From contig JAPXLN010000001.1 of NCBI GenBank assembly GCA_033809515.1, positions 1 through 64,000 of the forward strand: 64,000 nt of DNA. The letters run 5' to 3'. The position numbers were made by a program, and so were the translations under genes. The notes under the pieces are model-generated. The model made no database searches. It saw nothing but the letters and a program-made list of their open reading frames with translations, and was not told where the DNA came from. This DNA is from JAPXLN01 sp033809515. Lineage in GTDB: Bacteria; Bacillota; Sulfobacillia; Fermentithermobacillales; Fermentithermobacillaceae. Positions within the stretch are counted from its first letter, which is position 1. Every line of letters starts with the position of its first letter. Positions 32,321 through 40,593 of the stretch are shown here, in pieces.

Positions 32321-33196
32321 CTACGTATCACTCACAAACTTGCTCATATAGCGCTCCAGTCTGTCTGCGTAATGGCGAGACAACCCGGCAGCAAAGACCG
32401 AACCGTCACCTAAAGGAGCTAGCAGGGCCAGACTCTCCTCAAGGGCCTCTCTTGCCTCCAGGGCAGCTTCCCTTGCGGAAGTTTCCTTCACGAGGGTATC
32501 CTTGTCTGCCTCCTTGCCTCCCTGGGCTGCATCTTCCAGATCGTCTATGATCTGATACGCGTATCCGAAACTGCGCCCCCAGGCAACGGCCGCGTCTCTG
32601 ACCGCCTGACAAGCTCCTGCTGCAACGGCCCCCAGACCCGCCGACGCGCCGAAAAGCTCACCTGTTTTCATCCGGTACATCCGCTTAACGATGCCTGGCC
32701 CAGAAAGGCCGTCTTCCAGGCTCAGGTCCAGGACTTGACCGCCAACCATGCCTGAGGCGCCAGCAGCTTCAGCCAAAAGACATATTCCTTCCACAACTCT
32801 GTCCCGGGGAATGGGCGAAGATGACGCAGCCTCAAAGGCTAGAGTAAGCAATGCGTCACCACACAATAAGGCCAGGGCCTCGCCGAACTTCCTATGGCAT
32901 GTAAGCTTTCCCCGGCGGAAATCATCGTCATCCATGCACGGAAGGTCGTCATGAACCAGGGAATACGCCTGGACCATTTCTATGGCCAAAGCGAAATTCA
33001 AGGCATCTCTGGCCTGACCTCCCAGCTCTTCACATACTGACAGAGCAAGGGCGCCCCGGAGCCTTTTTCCTCCCGACGCCGCGTAAATCATGGCCTCCTT
33101 GAGGGAAGCAACGTCACAGGGGTAATCCGCCAGAAACCTGTCAAGAGTTTCGTCTATAAGATTGCGGTAACGACTCAAAAGACCGCTCACAGGCAT
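32321..33196 (-). CDS. ispA: Polyprenyl synthetase (farnesyl diphosphate synthase type)
   Basis: Chain-elongating prenyltransferase, 291 aa. ATG 33196 was chosen for its GGGAG nine bases upstream; in-frame ATGs at 33205, 33214 and 33226 lack spacing. The first Asp-rich motif is LVHDDLPCMDDDDFRRGK. The second is QIIDDLEDAAQ, a variant of the usual DDILD. GGKRLRGALAL holds the IPP-binding basic residues, and GGQVLDLS is typical of short-chain enzymes. The gene start overlaps xseB by 56 bp, a large overlap that keeps both products complete. The dxs-ispA-xseB-xseA order is conserved. Confidence 0.94.
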   Translation of the reverse strand: MPVSGLLSRYRNLIDETLDRFLADYPCDVASLKEAMIYAASGGKRLRGALALSVCEELGGQARDALNFALAIEMVQAYSLVHDDLPCMDDDDFRRGKLTCHRKFGEALALLCGDALLTLAFEAASSSPIPRDRVVEGICLLAEAAGASGMVGGQVLDLSLEDGLSGPGIVKRMYRMKTGELFGASAGLGAVAAGACQAVRDAAVAWGRSFGYAYQIIDDLEDAAQGGKEADKDTLVKETSAREAALEAREALEESLALLAPLGDGSVFAAGLSRHYADRLERYMSKFVSDT

Positions 33197-33449
33197 TGCA
33201 GGCATCTCCCTCATCCGGCGCAGCATGCTGGTCTGGGCCTTTCAGTATTTCCTGGACTTTTCGTTCGGCGGCATCCAGGATCTTCTCCAGATGCCTTGCG
33301 ATCCTAACTCCGTCTTCGAACTTCCTGAGCGATTCCTCCAGGGATAGCTCTCCGCTCTCAAGAGACTTCACTGTTTCCTCAAGCTGCTTAAGGGTTGTTG
33401 CGAAGTCTTGAGCTTCCCAGACTTCTTTCTTTTTTTCCTCCGGTTTCAT
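33141..33449 (-). CDS. xseB: Exodeoxyribonuclease VII small subunit
   Basis: Small subunit of exonuclease VII, 102 aa. The core FATTLKQLEETVKSLESGEL (about 17-36) and SLEESLRKFEDGVRIARHLE (about 37-56) is the family signature. The C-terminal 30 residues are an extra tail that overlaps ispA. ATG start behind GGAGGTGGG, overlapping the xseA stop (ATGA). Confidence 0.93.
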   Translation of the reverse strand: MKPEEKKKEVWEAQDFATTLKQLEETVKSLESGELSLEESLRKFEDGVRIARHLEKILDAAERKVQEILKGPDQHAAPDEGDACNACERSFESLPQSYRRNS

Positions 33450-34675
33450 TGACCCACCTCCACCCCAGGGGGTTCGGAATCTTGCACAAGACAGGTAATC
33501 GACCCGCGAGACAAGGTCACCTCCACAGAGGAACCTTTCTCGACCTGGGTATAGTCTTTCACTATCTCCAGGGTAGGCACTTTTCTACAGAAACTGTAAC
33601 CCCGGGAAAGGATCCTTAGCGGGCTCAAAGCATCTAGCCTGGACGCCGTTGTAGCAAACCCGGTCTGGGCCTTCTCGACGGCAGCGCCAATGGTATCCTC
33701 CAGGTCCTCCCTTAGCCTGACAAGAGACTCCCTGGACTGTACCAGAAACCAATCAGGCCTTTCAAGGGCCGGCCTGGCCCGAAGAAGCCCCAGGGTCTGC
33801 CTGTAGCCTCCTACAAGGGTGTACACCTGGTTTTGCGCACGTTCCAGAAGCTTGGCCACATCCCTGTTTATGGCCGCTGTATCAGGAACTACTAACTCAG
33901 CGGCAGCAGAAGGAGTAGCTGCCCTGGCATCAGCTACAAGATCAGCAACAGTAATATCCCGCTCATGGCCTACGGCCGAAACTACGGGAACCCCGGACGC
34001 GTAAATGGCCCTGGCAACCTTCTCGTCGTTGAAGACGAACAGGTCCTCCTGGGAACCCCCGCCTCTGCCTACTATAATCACATCCACTCCGGGTACCTGG
34101 TTCAGCTTGCTAATACCCGCAGCAATCTCTTCAGCAGCTCCCTCTCCCTGTACCTTAGAATCTGCCGCTACGAACCACACACCGGGATAGCGCCTTCTTC
34201 CCACTGAAACTATGTCTTTAATGGCAGCCCCACGGATGGAGGTCACAAGCCCGACCTTTCTGGGAAAGAAAGGCAAGGGCCGTTTTCTTTCAGGCGAGAA
34301 CAGACCCTCTTTTTCGAGCCGGGCCTTTAGCTCTTCCAATGCGGCATAAAGAGCTCCCAGGCCTGAAGGTTCCATGTAAGAGACATAGACTTGATAAACC
34401 CCGTCTCGCTCAAACACAGAGACGTTCCCGGCCACCAGAACCTCAGATCCTTCTTCAGGGGAAAACTTCAAGCGCATAGAGTCGTTTCGCCACATAACCG
34501 CACGTATGCTGGATTTCTGATCCTTCAGAGTGAAGTAGAGATGACCGTGATAGTTACGAAGGTTGGCAATCTCGCCTCTGACAACCACTTGCCGCAAGAG
34601 ATCGTCCTTGGCGATCACCTGCCGCACATATGCGTTTAACGCGCTTACAGACAATACATTTTCAGACTGCAACAT
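33446..34675 (-). CDS. xseA: Exodeoxyribonuclease VII large subunit
   Basis: Catalytic subunit of exonuclease VII, 409 aa from ATG 34675 (GGAGGTG about ten bases upstream). The N-terminal OB fold has VLSVSALNAYVRQVI and VVRGEIANLRNYHGHLYFTL. The catalytic domain begins with PFFPRKVGLVTSIRGAAIKD and contains VIIVGRGGGSQEDLFVFNDE and VSAVGHERDITVADLVADAR, then RAATPSAAAELVVPD. A helical region follows and LRILSRGYSFCRK marks the end. It overlaps xseB by four bases. Confidence 0.95.
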   Translation of the reverse strand: MLQSENVLSVSALNAYVRQVIAKDDLLRQVVVRGEIANLRNYHGHLYFTLKDQKSSIRAVMWRNDSMRLKFSPEEGSEVLVAGNVSVFERDGVYQVYVSYMEPSGLGALYAALEELKARLEKEGLFSPERKRPLPFFPRKVGLVTSIRGAAIKDIVSVGRRRYPGVWFVAADSKVQGEGAAEEIAAGISKLNQVPGVDVIIVGRGGGSQEDLFVFNDEKVARAIYASGVPVVSAVGHERDITVADLVADARAATPSAAAELVVPDTAAINRDVAKLLERAQNQVYTLVGGYRQTLGLLRARPALERPDWFLVQSRESLVRLREDLEDTIGAAVEKAQTGFATTASRLDALSPLRILSRGYSFCRKVPTLEIVKDYTQVEKGSSVEVTLSRGSITCLVQDSEPPGVEVGQ

Positions 34676-34710
34676 AACTAACAGGCACCTCCAGACAAAC
34701 ACAGGCCTCT

Positions 34711-34730
34711 CCTGCAGCTTGTGCTGCAGG
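34711..34730. other. Short perfect hairpin between nfnB and xseA
   Basis: CCTGCAGC (34711-34718) pairs with GCTGCAGG (34723-34730) across a TTGT loop. No U tract follows on the minus strand. It may be a pause or processing signal between the Nfn genes and xseA; the role is unknown. Confidence 0.4.
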
Positions 34731-34774
34731 CGCTCGCCTTGGGACGTTCGGGCAACACTGGTCCCGATTGGCTC

Positions 34775-36172
34775 CTACCAACCGGTGGCGCCACTTTTCA
34801 GGTATCTGTCTATATCCTTTGCTGCCTGCTTGCCGGCTCCCATGGCGAGAATCACCGTGGCAGACCCGGTAACCGCGTCACCGCCTGCCCAAACCCGCGG
34901 GCATGTGGTTCTGCCTGTTTCCTCGTCTGCAATAAGCCCGCCCCAGGAATGAGCTTTCAGGCCCGGAGTAGTCTGAGAGATCACCGGATTGGGGCTGGTA
35001 CCGAGGGCCATCACAACAATGTCAGCTTCCATGAGGAATTCAGACCCTTCTATGGGCACAGGGCGCCTTCGCCCGGACTTGTCCGGTTCACCTAGCTCCA
35101 TCCTAATACACTCCATGCCCGTAACCCACCCATCCTTGTCTCCCAGGATCCTTACTGGGTTGGTAAGCAAGTGAAACTCTACGCCTTCCTCTTCCGCGTT
35201 TTCCACTTCCTCGGCCCTGGCAGGCATCTCCTGGCGACTGCGTCGGTAGACGATCATGGCCCTCTCAGCCCCCAGCCTCAGAGAAGACCGCACTGCATCC
35301 ATAGCTACGTTACCGGCACCGACTACGGCCACTTTTTTACCCCGCTTTACCGGGGTGTCGAACTCAGGGAACTTGTAGGCCTTCATCAGATTGATCCTGG
35401 TCAGCCACTCGTTTGCAGAATACACGCCGTTAAGGTTCTCTCCGGAAATACCCATGAACATGGGAAGGCCTGCGCCGGTTCCTACAAAAACAGCTTCAAA
35501 ACCGTCGTCTATGAGATCGTCAATAGTAAGAGTTCTTCCGATGACCACGTCGGTCTCAATGGTAACACCCAGTTTCCTCACGTAGTCAACCTCTCGCCTG
35601 ACAACGTCCTTGGGAAGGCGAAACTCCGGAATGCCGTATATGAGCACGCCTCCGGGTTCATGTAGAGATTCAAATATGGTCACCTGATAGCCCATTTTCG
35701 CTAGGTCTCCTGCACAAGTAAGCCCTGCGGGGCCTGCGCCGATAACCGCGACTCGCTTTGCGTTAAGGGGCAAGGGTTCGGCCTTGACCTGGCCTGACGA
35801 AGCTTCCCGGTCAGCGGCATATCGTTCAAGCCTGCCAATAGCTATAGGTTCTCCTCGTCTGCCTAACACGCACTTAGATTCACACTGACTTTCTTGAGGG
35901 CAAACCCTGCCGCAGACGGCGGGCAGGTTGTTTGTAGACTTTATGGTGTCAATGGCGTCCTGGTAGCGCTTTTCCTTGAGATGGCCGATGAAACCGGGGA
36001 TATCCACAGCCACAGGGCAACCTGTTACACAAAGGGGATTTTTGCATCCCAGGCACCTTGACGCCTCTGCCAGAGCCATGTCTTCAGTGTAACCAAGCGC
36101 AACCTGGTCAAAGTTGCTAACCCTCCTGGCAGGATCCTGAACAGGCATGGCCAATCGCTTCTTAGCAGGCAT
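34775..36172 (-). CDS. nfnB: NfnB-type NADPH:ferredoxin oxidoreductase subunit (GltA-like)
   Basis: Large subunit of the electron-bifurcating NADH-dependent ferredoxin:NADP oxidoreductase, 465 aa; it is often annotated as NADPH-dependent glutamate synthase. The N-terminal cysteine cluster domain has SRCLGCKNPLCVTGCPVAVD and AVCGRVCPQESQCESKCVLG (two [4Fe-4S] clusters). FAD-binding VAVIGAGPAGLTCAGDLAKM is near residue 140 and NADPH-binding VAVVGAGNVAMDAVRSSLRL near 280. The ATG follows the NfnA stop directly (TAGATG). No glutamate synthase large subunit is adjacent, and the NfnA partner decides for Nfn. Confidence 0.92.
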   Translation of the reverse strand: MPAKKRLAMPVQDPARRVSNFDQVALGYTEDMALAEASRCLGCKNPLCVTGCPVAVDIPGFIGHLKEKRYQDAIDTIKSTNNLPAVCGRVCPQESQCESKCVLGRRGEPIAIGRLERYAADREASSGQVKAEPLPLNAKRVAVIGAGPAGLTCAGDLAKMGYQVTIFESLHEPGGVLIYGIPEFRLPKDVVRREVDYVRKLGVTIETDVVIGRTLTIDDLIDDGFEAVFVGTGAGLPMFMGISGENLNGVYSANEWLTRINLMKAYKFPEFDTPVKRGKKVAVVGAGNVAMDAVRSSLRLGAERAMIVYRRSRQEMPARAEEVENAEEEGVEFHLLTNPVRILGDKDGWVTGMECIRMELGEPDKSGRRRPVPIEGSEFLMEADIVVMALGTSPNPVISQTTPGLKAHSWGGLIADEETGRTTCPRVWAGGDAVTGSATVILAMGAGKQAAKDIDRYLKSGATGW

Positions 36173-37009
36173 CTACTTCTCACCTCCGCAGTTTGGGCAA
36201 CCCTCGCGAGCCACTCGCTCTTCCTCCCGGTACATACCGGCTCTACGCCACGCCTCCTGCCAGTCTACAAGGTGACCGTCAAACATAGGCCCGTCAACAC
36301 AGCAAAACTTCGTTTCTCCTCCTACGGTTACGCGGCAAGCTCCGCACATGCCCGTTCCGTCTACCATAATCGGGTTCATAGACACCCAGGTCTTAATTGC
36401 ATGGGGACGCGTAACCTCGCAGGTGGCCCTCATCATGGGCATGGGGCCCACCGCAATCACTTCATCCATTTCCACACCTGAAGTAATAAGCTCTTTGAGC
36501 TTGTCCGAGACAAACCCGTGAAAGCCACGGCTGCCATCGTCAGTGCAAATGTGAACTTCCTCAGAACAAGCTGCCATTTCGTCTTCAAGGATGATCAAAT
36601 CCCGAGAGCGAGCCCCTATGATCGTGATGACTTTAACTCCTCGCCTATGGAGCTCCTTGCACTTGGGCAGAAGGGGAGCAACTCCGACCCCTCCCCCCAC
36701 AGCAACTACAGCTCCGTCTTCAGGAAGCTCTGCGGGGAGTCCCAGCGGTCCCGCCAGGTTCAAAATCTTATGGCCGGCTCCCAGCTCTCCCAGAAGCCTG
36801 GTGGTAAGGCCCACTTCCTGAAAAACCAGGGTGATGGTACCCTGGTTCCTGTCGTAGTCAGCAATGGTTAGAGGGATTCTCTCCCCGTTTTCACGAACCC
36901 TGAGGATGACGAATTGACCCGGCTGAGCTTTTGCCGCAATATACGGGCTCTGCACAACAATAAGTTTGGTAACAGGAGTCAGATTCTTCTTAAGCAGGAT
37001 CTGGTTCAT
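36173..37009 (-). CDS. nfnA: NfnA-type FAD/NAD-binding subunit
   Basis: Small subunit of the bifurcating transhydrogenase, 278 aa, resembling dihydroorotate dehydrogenase electron-transfer subunits. ATG 37009 lies behind GGAGGGTG. The FAD-binding beta barrel has AQPGQFVILRVRENGERIPL and the NAD-binding domain VAVGGGVGVAPLLPKCKELH. The C-terminal [2Fe-2S] cysteines are in VDGTGMCGACRVTVGGETKF followed by CCVDGP. Paired with NfnB, it lets the cell trade reduced ferredoxin and NADH for NADPH, useful after Vor-type oxidation. Confidence 0.92.
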   Translation of the reverse strand: MNQILLKKNLTPVTKLIVVQSPYIAAKAQPGQFVILRVRENGERIPLTIADYDRNQGTITLVFQEVGLTTRLLGELGAGHKILNLAGPLGLPAELPEDGAVVAVGGGVGVAPLLPKCKELHRRGVKVITIIGARSRDLIILEDEMAACSEEVHICTDDGSRGFHGFVSDKLKELITSGVEMDEVIAVGPMPMMRATCEVTRPHAIKTWVSMNPIMVDGTGMCGACRVTVGGETKFCCVDGPMFDGHLVDWQEAWRRAGMYREEERVAREGCPNCGGEK

Positions 37010-37044
37010 AGGGCCACCCTCCAATTACTCACTCCAACTACTGA

Positions 37045-37506
37045 CTATTGTACGATATCTTCAGGAGAACCTGCATGCCCGGTTTCGCGAAAGATCCCCA
37101 TCAAAACCCCGTTGACAAACCGTGGCGAAGCATGGGTGCTGAACTCTCTGGCCAGCTCACATGCTTCATTGATGGATACCTCAAGGGGAGACGATCTCAG
37201 GCGAAGTACCTCTGTTAAGGCAAGCCTAAGTATGCAAAGGTCTACCTTGGGCATACGGCTCACCGACCACCCCAAAGATGCTCCCGCTATGGCCCGGTCA
37301 AGTTCCTCTGCGTTTTCTACAGCGGCGGCAAAAAGATCCCTTGCATAACCGTACGTCGTACCGGAGGTGCCCCGGGTCTCCTCAATCCCGAGGATCCCCA
37401 TGACTTGATCAAGGACCTCCTCAGGAGCTCCGCCGCCAACTTCCCAACAAAAAAGCGCTGAAAGCGCAATGATTCTCAGGTCGCGTCTCTTAACTCTCAT
37501 GTCCAT
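37045..37506 (-). CDS. nusB: Transcription antitermination factor NusB
   Basis: RNA-binding antitermination factor for rRNA operons, 153 aa. ATG 37506 shares bases with the stop of the upstream gene (TAATG), so translation is coupled. RRDLRIIALSALFCWEVGGG is the N-terminal motif; PKVDLCILRLALTEVLRL and SINEACELAREFSTHASPRF with VNGVLMGI close the fold. Its place after the asp23/amaP/DUF2273 trio is typical of Bacillota. Confidence 0.94.
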   Translation of the reverse strand: MDMRVKRRDLRIIALSALFCWEVGGGAPEEVLDQVMGILGIEETRGTSGTTYGYARDLFAAAVENAEELDRAIAGASLGWSVSRMPKVDLCILRLALTEVLRLRSSPLEVSINEACELAREFSTHASPRFVNGVLMGIFRETGHAGSPEDIVQ

Positions 37507-37751
37507 TAACGGTAGTAAGGTTTCCCGGGAAGCCTCTCTTCCAGGAATTCCTTCAAACCCTTCCCTTCGTAATCGCTCCAATTGCCTATAGCATACCCAA
37601 TAACCGTGGATAAGCCTAGCACTAGCGTGCGCCAAAAACCCAGCCAGAGCAAGGAAATCCCCACCAGCAGACCAGTGATGGTTCCTATAACCTTGCCGGG
37701 GTGCTCTCGGGCATATTGAAGGGCCCTCTTCACAGCTCCCTGGTCGTCCAT
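37506..37751 (-). CDS. DUF2273 small membrane protein
   Basis: An 81-aa protein of the DUF2273 family, regularly found in the Asp23/AmaP envelope cluster. Two hydrophobic stretches (IGTITGLLVGISLLWLGFWR and TLVLGLSTVIGYAIG) form a hairpin-like membrane region; the ends are charged. The start is ATG 37751, 10 bp from the amaP stop. The function is unknown; a part in anchoring Asp23-type proteins is inferred from context. Confidence 0.85.
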   Translation of the reverse strand: MDDQGAVKRALQYAREHPGKVIGTITGLLVGISLLWLGFWRTLVLGLSTVIGYAIGNWSDYEGKGLKEFLEERLPGKPYYR

Positions 37752-37761
37752 AGCTTACCTC

Positions 37762-38295
37762 CTAGCGGCGGCTTTCAACTGCAATATCCGACACAGACAC
37801 TTTGACCGACTCAACCTTGACCCCTACGATTTCCCTTACGTATGAGGCAACCGCTTTCTGCACTTTGTCTGCTAGTTCGGGCATGTTGGTATCTATGGCA
37901 ACCTTCAGATCCAGGTGAATCAATATGCCGGTTTGTGCGTCGTTCAGGCGAACCCGTGCTCTTACCTCGCTAACCCCCGGAGTTTTGACTACCGCCCGGG
38001 TAACCAGATTCTTGACAGCCACAAGTGAAATCCGGACTTCACCCATTCCGGTATCATGGATCACTGCCTGGGCAGGAGGACGCCTGAAACCGAAGTATAT
38101 GAACCGCAGCCCGGCTATGAACAAAGCCCCGGAAATAACACCCACAGCAGTCCTGCCGGCAGGGACTTCAAAGGCGTCCCTGATCAAATAACTCAAGGGC
38201 GCCTCCCAGCCAAATGATGCCAACAAAAACATAAAAGACACTATTGTCAGCGTAAGAGCATAGAAACTAAGAACAACCCTGTCTGCCAGTCCCAC
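37762..38295 (-). CDS. amaP: Alkaline shock response membrane anchor protein AmaP
   Basis: Membrane anchor for Asp23 at the cell envelope, 177 aa from GTG 38295 (AGGTGG upstream). Two N-terminal transmembrane segments (about 5-27 and 50-70) are followed by a cytoplasmic Asp23-like domain (ISLVAVKNLVTRAVVKTPGV, then VREIVGVKVESVKVSVSDI). The stop is 10 bp from DUF2273 and the start 17 bp from asp23, so the three are one operon with nusB. Confidence 0.9.
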   Translation of the reverse strand: MGLADRVVLSFYALTLTIVSFMFLLASFGWEAPLSYLIRDAFEVPAGRTAVGVISGALFIAGLRFIYFGFRRPPAQAVIHDTGMGEVRISLVAVKNLVTRAVVKTPGVSEVRARVRLNDAQTGILIHLDLKVAIDTNMPELADKVQKAVASYVREIVGVKVESVKVSVSDIAVESRR

Positions 38296-38312
38296 GCTAC
38301 CACCTCGCTGCC

Positions 38313-38771
38313 TCAAGGATTGGATTCGACTCTTGCCTGTTCATAAAATGTCACTCCCTGAACGTGGATGTTTACCTGCATTACTCTGAGATCCGTCATG
38401 CTTTCGACGGTCTTCTTGACGTTTCCCTGCACTTTGTACGCCACTTCAGGGATTCTTGCGCCGTACTTCACACTGAGATAAAGGTCGAGCGTTATGTCCT
38501 TGCCGGTGGATGTCACCCTCACCCCTTTGGCAATGTTCTTTCTCCCGAGGATTGCGCCGCCGATGTCATTGACAATGCTCCCAGCCATAGAAGCTACTCC
38601 TTCTACTTGAGATGCAGCAGTGCTGGCGATGGCTGCAATAACCTCATCAGATATCTTAATCTCGGAGCTCTGTGGCTCCGGCAACAGGGAGAATCCCGGA
38701 GCGCTCCCTCGTTCCTCCTCCCTTTCCGTACAATCTTCATTTTTGGACATAGACGTGGAATTTCCAGGCAC
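38313..38771 (-). CDS. Asp23/Gls24 family envelope stress protein
   Basis: A 152-aa member of the Asp23 family. GTG 38771 was chosen because GGGAGG lies seven bases upstream; ATG 38750 is an alternative. The domain is clear: KISDEVIAAIASTAASQVEG, SMAGSIVNDIGGAILGRKN, then VRVTSTGKDITLDLYLSVKY and VAYKVQGNVKKTVESMTDLR. The first 40 residues are charged and likely disordered. It probably forms a membrane-associated layer with AmaP. Confidence 0.92.
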   Translation of the reverse strand: MPGNSTSMSKNEDCTEREEERGSAPGFSLLPEPQSSEIKISDEVIAAIASTAASQVEGVASMAGSIVNDIGGAILGRKNIAKGVRVTSTGKDITLDLYLSVKYGARIPEVAYKVQGNVKKTVESMTDLRVMQVNIHVQGVTFYEQARVESNP

Positions 38772-38890
38772 AATCATGCCTCCCAACAATGCCTTACGAA
38801 ATCATTATACAGAGTGTTCCAATTCACCTGCAAGGCTCCAAGACTCTACGCAATGTCTCTGCCCACTGACTCGAAACTCCAAAAGCGTTT

Positions 38891-39415
38891 TCATCTGTCG
38901 GTAGGTATTATAGACAGATTCTCGGGACGAACTCCCGCCACCCTTCGCACAACGTCACCTATTTGAACTGCATCCTTTTGATCGAGGACGATCTTCCGTA
39001 CTATCACGGTGCACGTATCCTGAGAGATCACCGCCACAGACTCGAAACCCTTGGCGCTTAGGATCTCCTCGATTTTCCTCTCCTTGCCCATATAGTCTAC
39101 AATGACAAGGTACTGCCGGTAAGCTGCATCCCTGATTTCCCTGGATGCTTCCTTATCGTCAATGATCTCCTTGAGGTAATCCAGCTGACTTTTCTGAGTT
39201 TTCTCCTTGTCCAGACGAAGCTCAATCAGAAAATCGTCTCCCGAATCCGGTCCGCCGGCGCTCAGTGCCGCCAGGGAATCATCCTGGCGGAATACATGAA
39301 AGGCAAAATCTTGCCAGTGGTTTTTTACGTAGATGAAAACGCTTCCCACTATTAGCAGAAATAACCCGGCTCTAAGAAGCGCCTTCTTGGAGACAAGTTG
39401 CCTTTTTGGTTTCAC
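38891..39415 (-). CDS. spoIIIAH: Stage III sporulation protein AH
   Basis: Mother-cell ring protein that pairs with forespore SpoIIQ to link the two cells, 174 aa, GTG start behind GGGAGG. One N-terminal transmembrane segment (about 12-32) is followed by a YscJ/FliF-like extracellular domain: SQLDYLKEIIDDKEASREIR, KIEEILSAKGFESVAVISQD and CTVIVRKIVLDQKDAVQIGD. Last gene of the spoIIIA operon. The operon is expected to be under SigE; no promoter was located. Confidence 0.92.
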   Translation of the reverse strand: MKPKRQLVSKKALLRAGLFLLIVGSVFIYVKNHWQDFAFHVFRQDDSLAALSAGGPDSGDDFLIELRLDKEKTQKSQLDYLKEIIDDKEASREIRDAAYRQYLVIVDYMGKERKIEEILSAKGFESVAVISQDTCTVIVRKIVLDQKDAVQIGDVVRRVAGVRPENLSIIPTDR

Positions 39416-39416
39416 C

Positions 39417-40016
39417 TCATTTTCCTCCCTTCATGGGTACTACCTGTATCTTGCTGACAGGCAGTCCAAGGAGGGTCTCTACGGCCCGATAGACTTCAAG
39501 CTTGACCCGCGACGAGGAAACACCCTCGGCCACAACCAGACAGCCTGCCACCTTGACTGCTTCAACCCTCTCTATCAGCACGGAATCAGTGCCTCCCAAA
39601 CGACCGGTGACAGGCTGCGAGCTTTCGTTTTCGGTAAGATGGTCTCTCGTATCACTACCTGTCCGCTCGGAACTGGACGTCCTGGAACTGGTGACGTTTC
39701 TTGCATATACGCTCTCAGGCCCTCTTTCCAGGGTCACCGCTGCCCGAACCTTTCCCACGCCTTTGATCGCAGATACGACTTCCTCAATCTGCCTGGCCAA
39801 AGATTGCTCCTCTTCCTTAAGACTGTAGGGAGACGATTGACTTGTGCTTCCTGATGTCCTGACAGCTTTTGTCATAGAACTCCCCAGAACTATTAAGCAT
39901 ACTCCTGCAAGTCCTAACAGCAAGAGTCGCAGATACTGAGGCCTAAACAGATCAAGGGGGCCCGGCGTGCGGGCTCGTGTCTCACCTTGCTTCACTCCGA
40001 CCGGCACCGGCCTCAC
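39417..40016 (-). CDS. spoIIIAG: Stage III sporulation protein AG
   Basis: Ring-forming component of the SpoIIIA channel, 199 aa, GTG start. A transmembrane segment at about 28-47 precedes a Ser-rich linker. The ring-building fold has LARQIEEVVSAIKGVGKVRA, AVTLERGPESVYARN and RVEAVKVAGCLVVAEGVSSS followed by VKLEVYRAVETLLGLPVSKI. It is 1 bp from spoIIIAH. Confidence 0.93.
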   Translation of the reverse strand: MRPVPVGVKQGETRARTPGPLDLFRPQYLRLLLLGLAGVCLIVLGSSMTKAVRTSGSTSQSSPYSLKEEEQSLARQIEEVVSAIKGVGKVRAAVTLERGPESVYARNVTSSRTSSSERTGSDTRDHLTENESSQPVTGRLGGTDSVLIERVEAVKVAGCLVVAEGVSSSRVKLEVYRAVETLLGLPVSKIQVVPMKGGK

Positions 40017-40094
40017 GGGCCAGAGCCTTCCCTCCTTATCAAACTCATCTGAACCGCTATGCTGATGATGGGCGCCGGATCTTGCTTTGTGTGT

Positions 40095-40559
40095 TCACCC
40101 GTCTTTCAGGCTGATTATGACCTTTTCGGCGGGTATGCCCATGTAGGATATAAGGCTCTGCCTAAAAGCCTGAAGGGTCTCTTCTTCCGGCATTGTCTCA
40201 ACCAAAACGGTAATCGCCGAAAGACGCAATCCGCTGCCGGTTGACACCGAGACGCCGGCCAAAGGGATCTTGAGCTTCCTGGCAATCTCCTCTACCCGGG
40301 TTTCGGTCTCACGAGCATAGAACCGCTCTATGGAAAAAGGCTCGGCGTCTCCGGGTACGGTGGCCGCCTGATTCCAGGGTGCGTGGCTCGTCTCAACTCT
40401 GGGCAAGAACGATACCGGAACAATGACACACAAAAGAAGCACCATCTCTATAACGAACTTGGCTTGTCTCAGCATGCTCCTGGGAACTACAAAGAGCGCC
40501 CCCGACGAAAAAACCGCCAAGACCAAAAGAGAACGGGCCCAGGTTTTGACCGCACTCAA
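40095..40559 (-). CDS. spoIIIAF: Stage III sporulation protein AF
   Basis: Membrane component of the SpoIIIA channel, 154 aa. TTG 40559 was chosen because a GGGGGGGAG stretch lies four bases upstream; the open frame extends to 40673 inside spoIIIAE without homology. Two transmembrane segments (about 5-24 and 36-54) precede an extracellular domain with VEEIARKLKIPLAGVSVSTG and PAEKVIISL. The sequence is divergent, as is usual for AF; position in the operon supports it. Confidence 0.86.
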   Translation of the reverse strand: MSAVKTWARSLLVLAVFSSGALFVVPRSMLRQAKFVIEMVLLLCVIVPVSFLPRVETSHAPWNQAATVPGDAEPFSIERFYARETETRVEEIARKLKIPLAGVSVSTGSGLRLSAITVLVETMPEEETLQAFRQSLISYMGIPAEKVIISLKDG

Positions 40560-40593
40560 CTTGCTCCCCCCCTTGTAACAAGGCCTCCGTCTG

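Noticed and set aside
34775..36172. Glutamate synthase small subunit
   Set aside because: No glutamate synthase large subunit is nearby and the adjacent NfnA-type flavoprotein indicates the Nfn complex.
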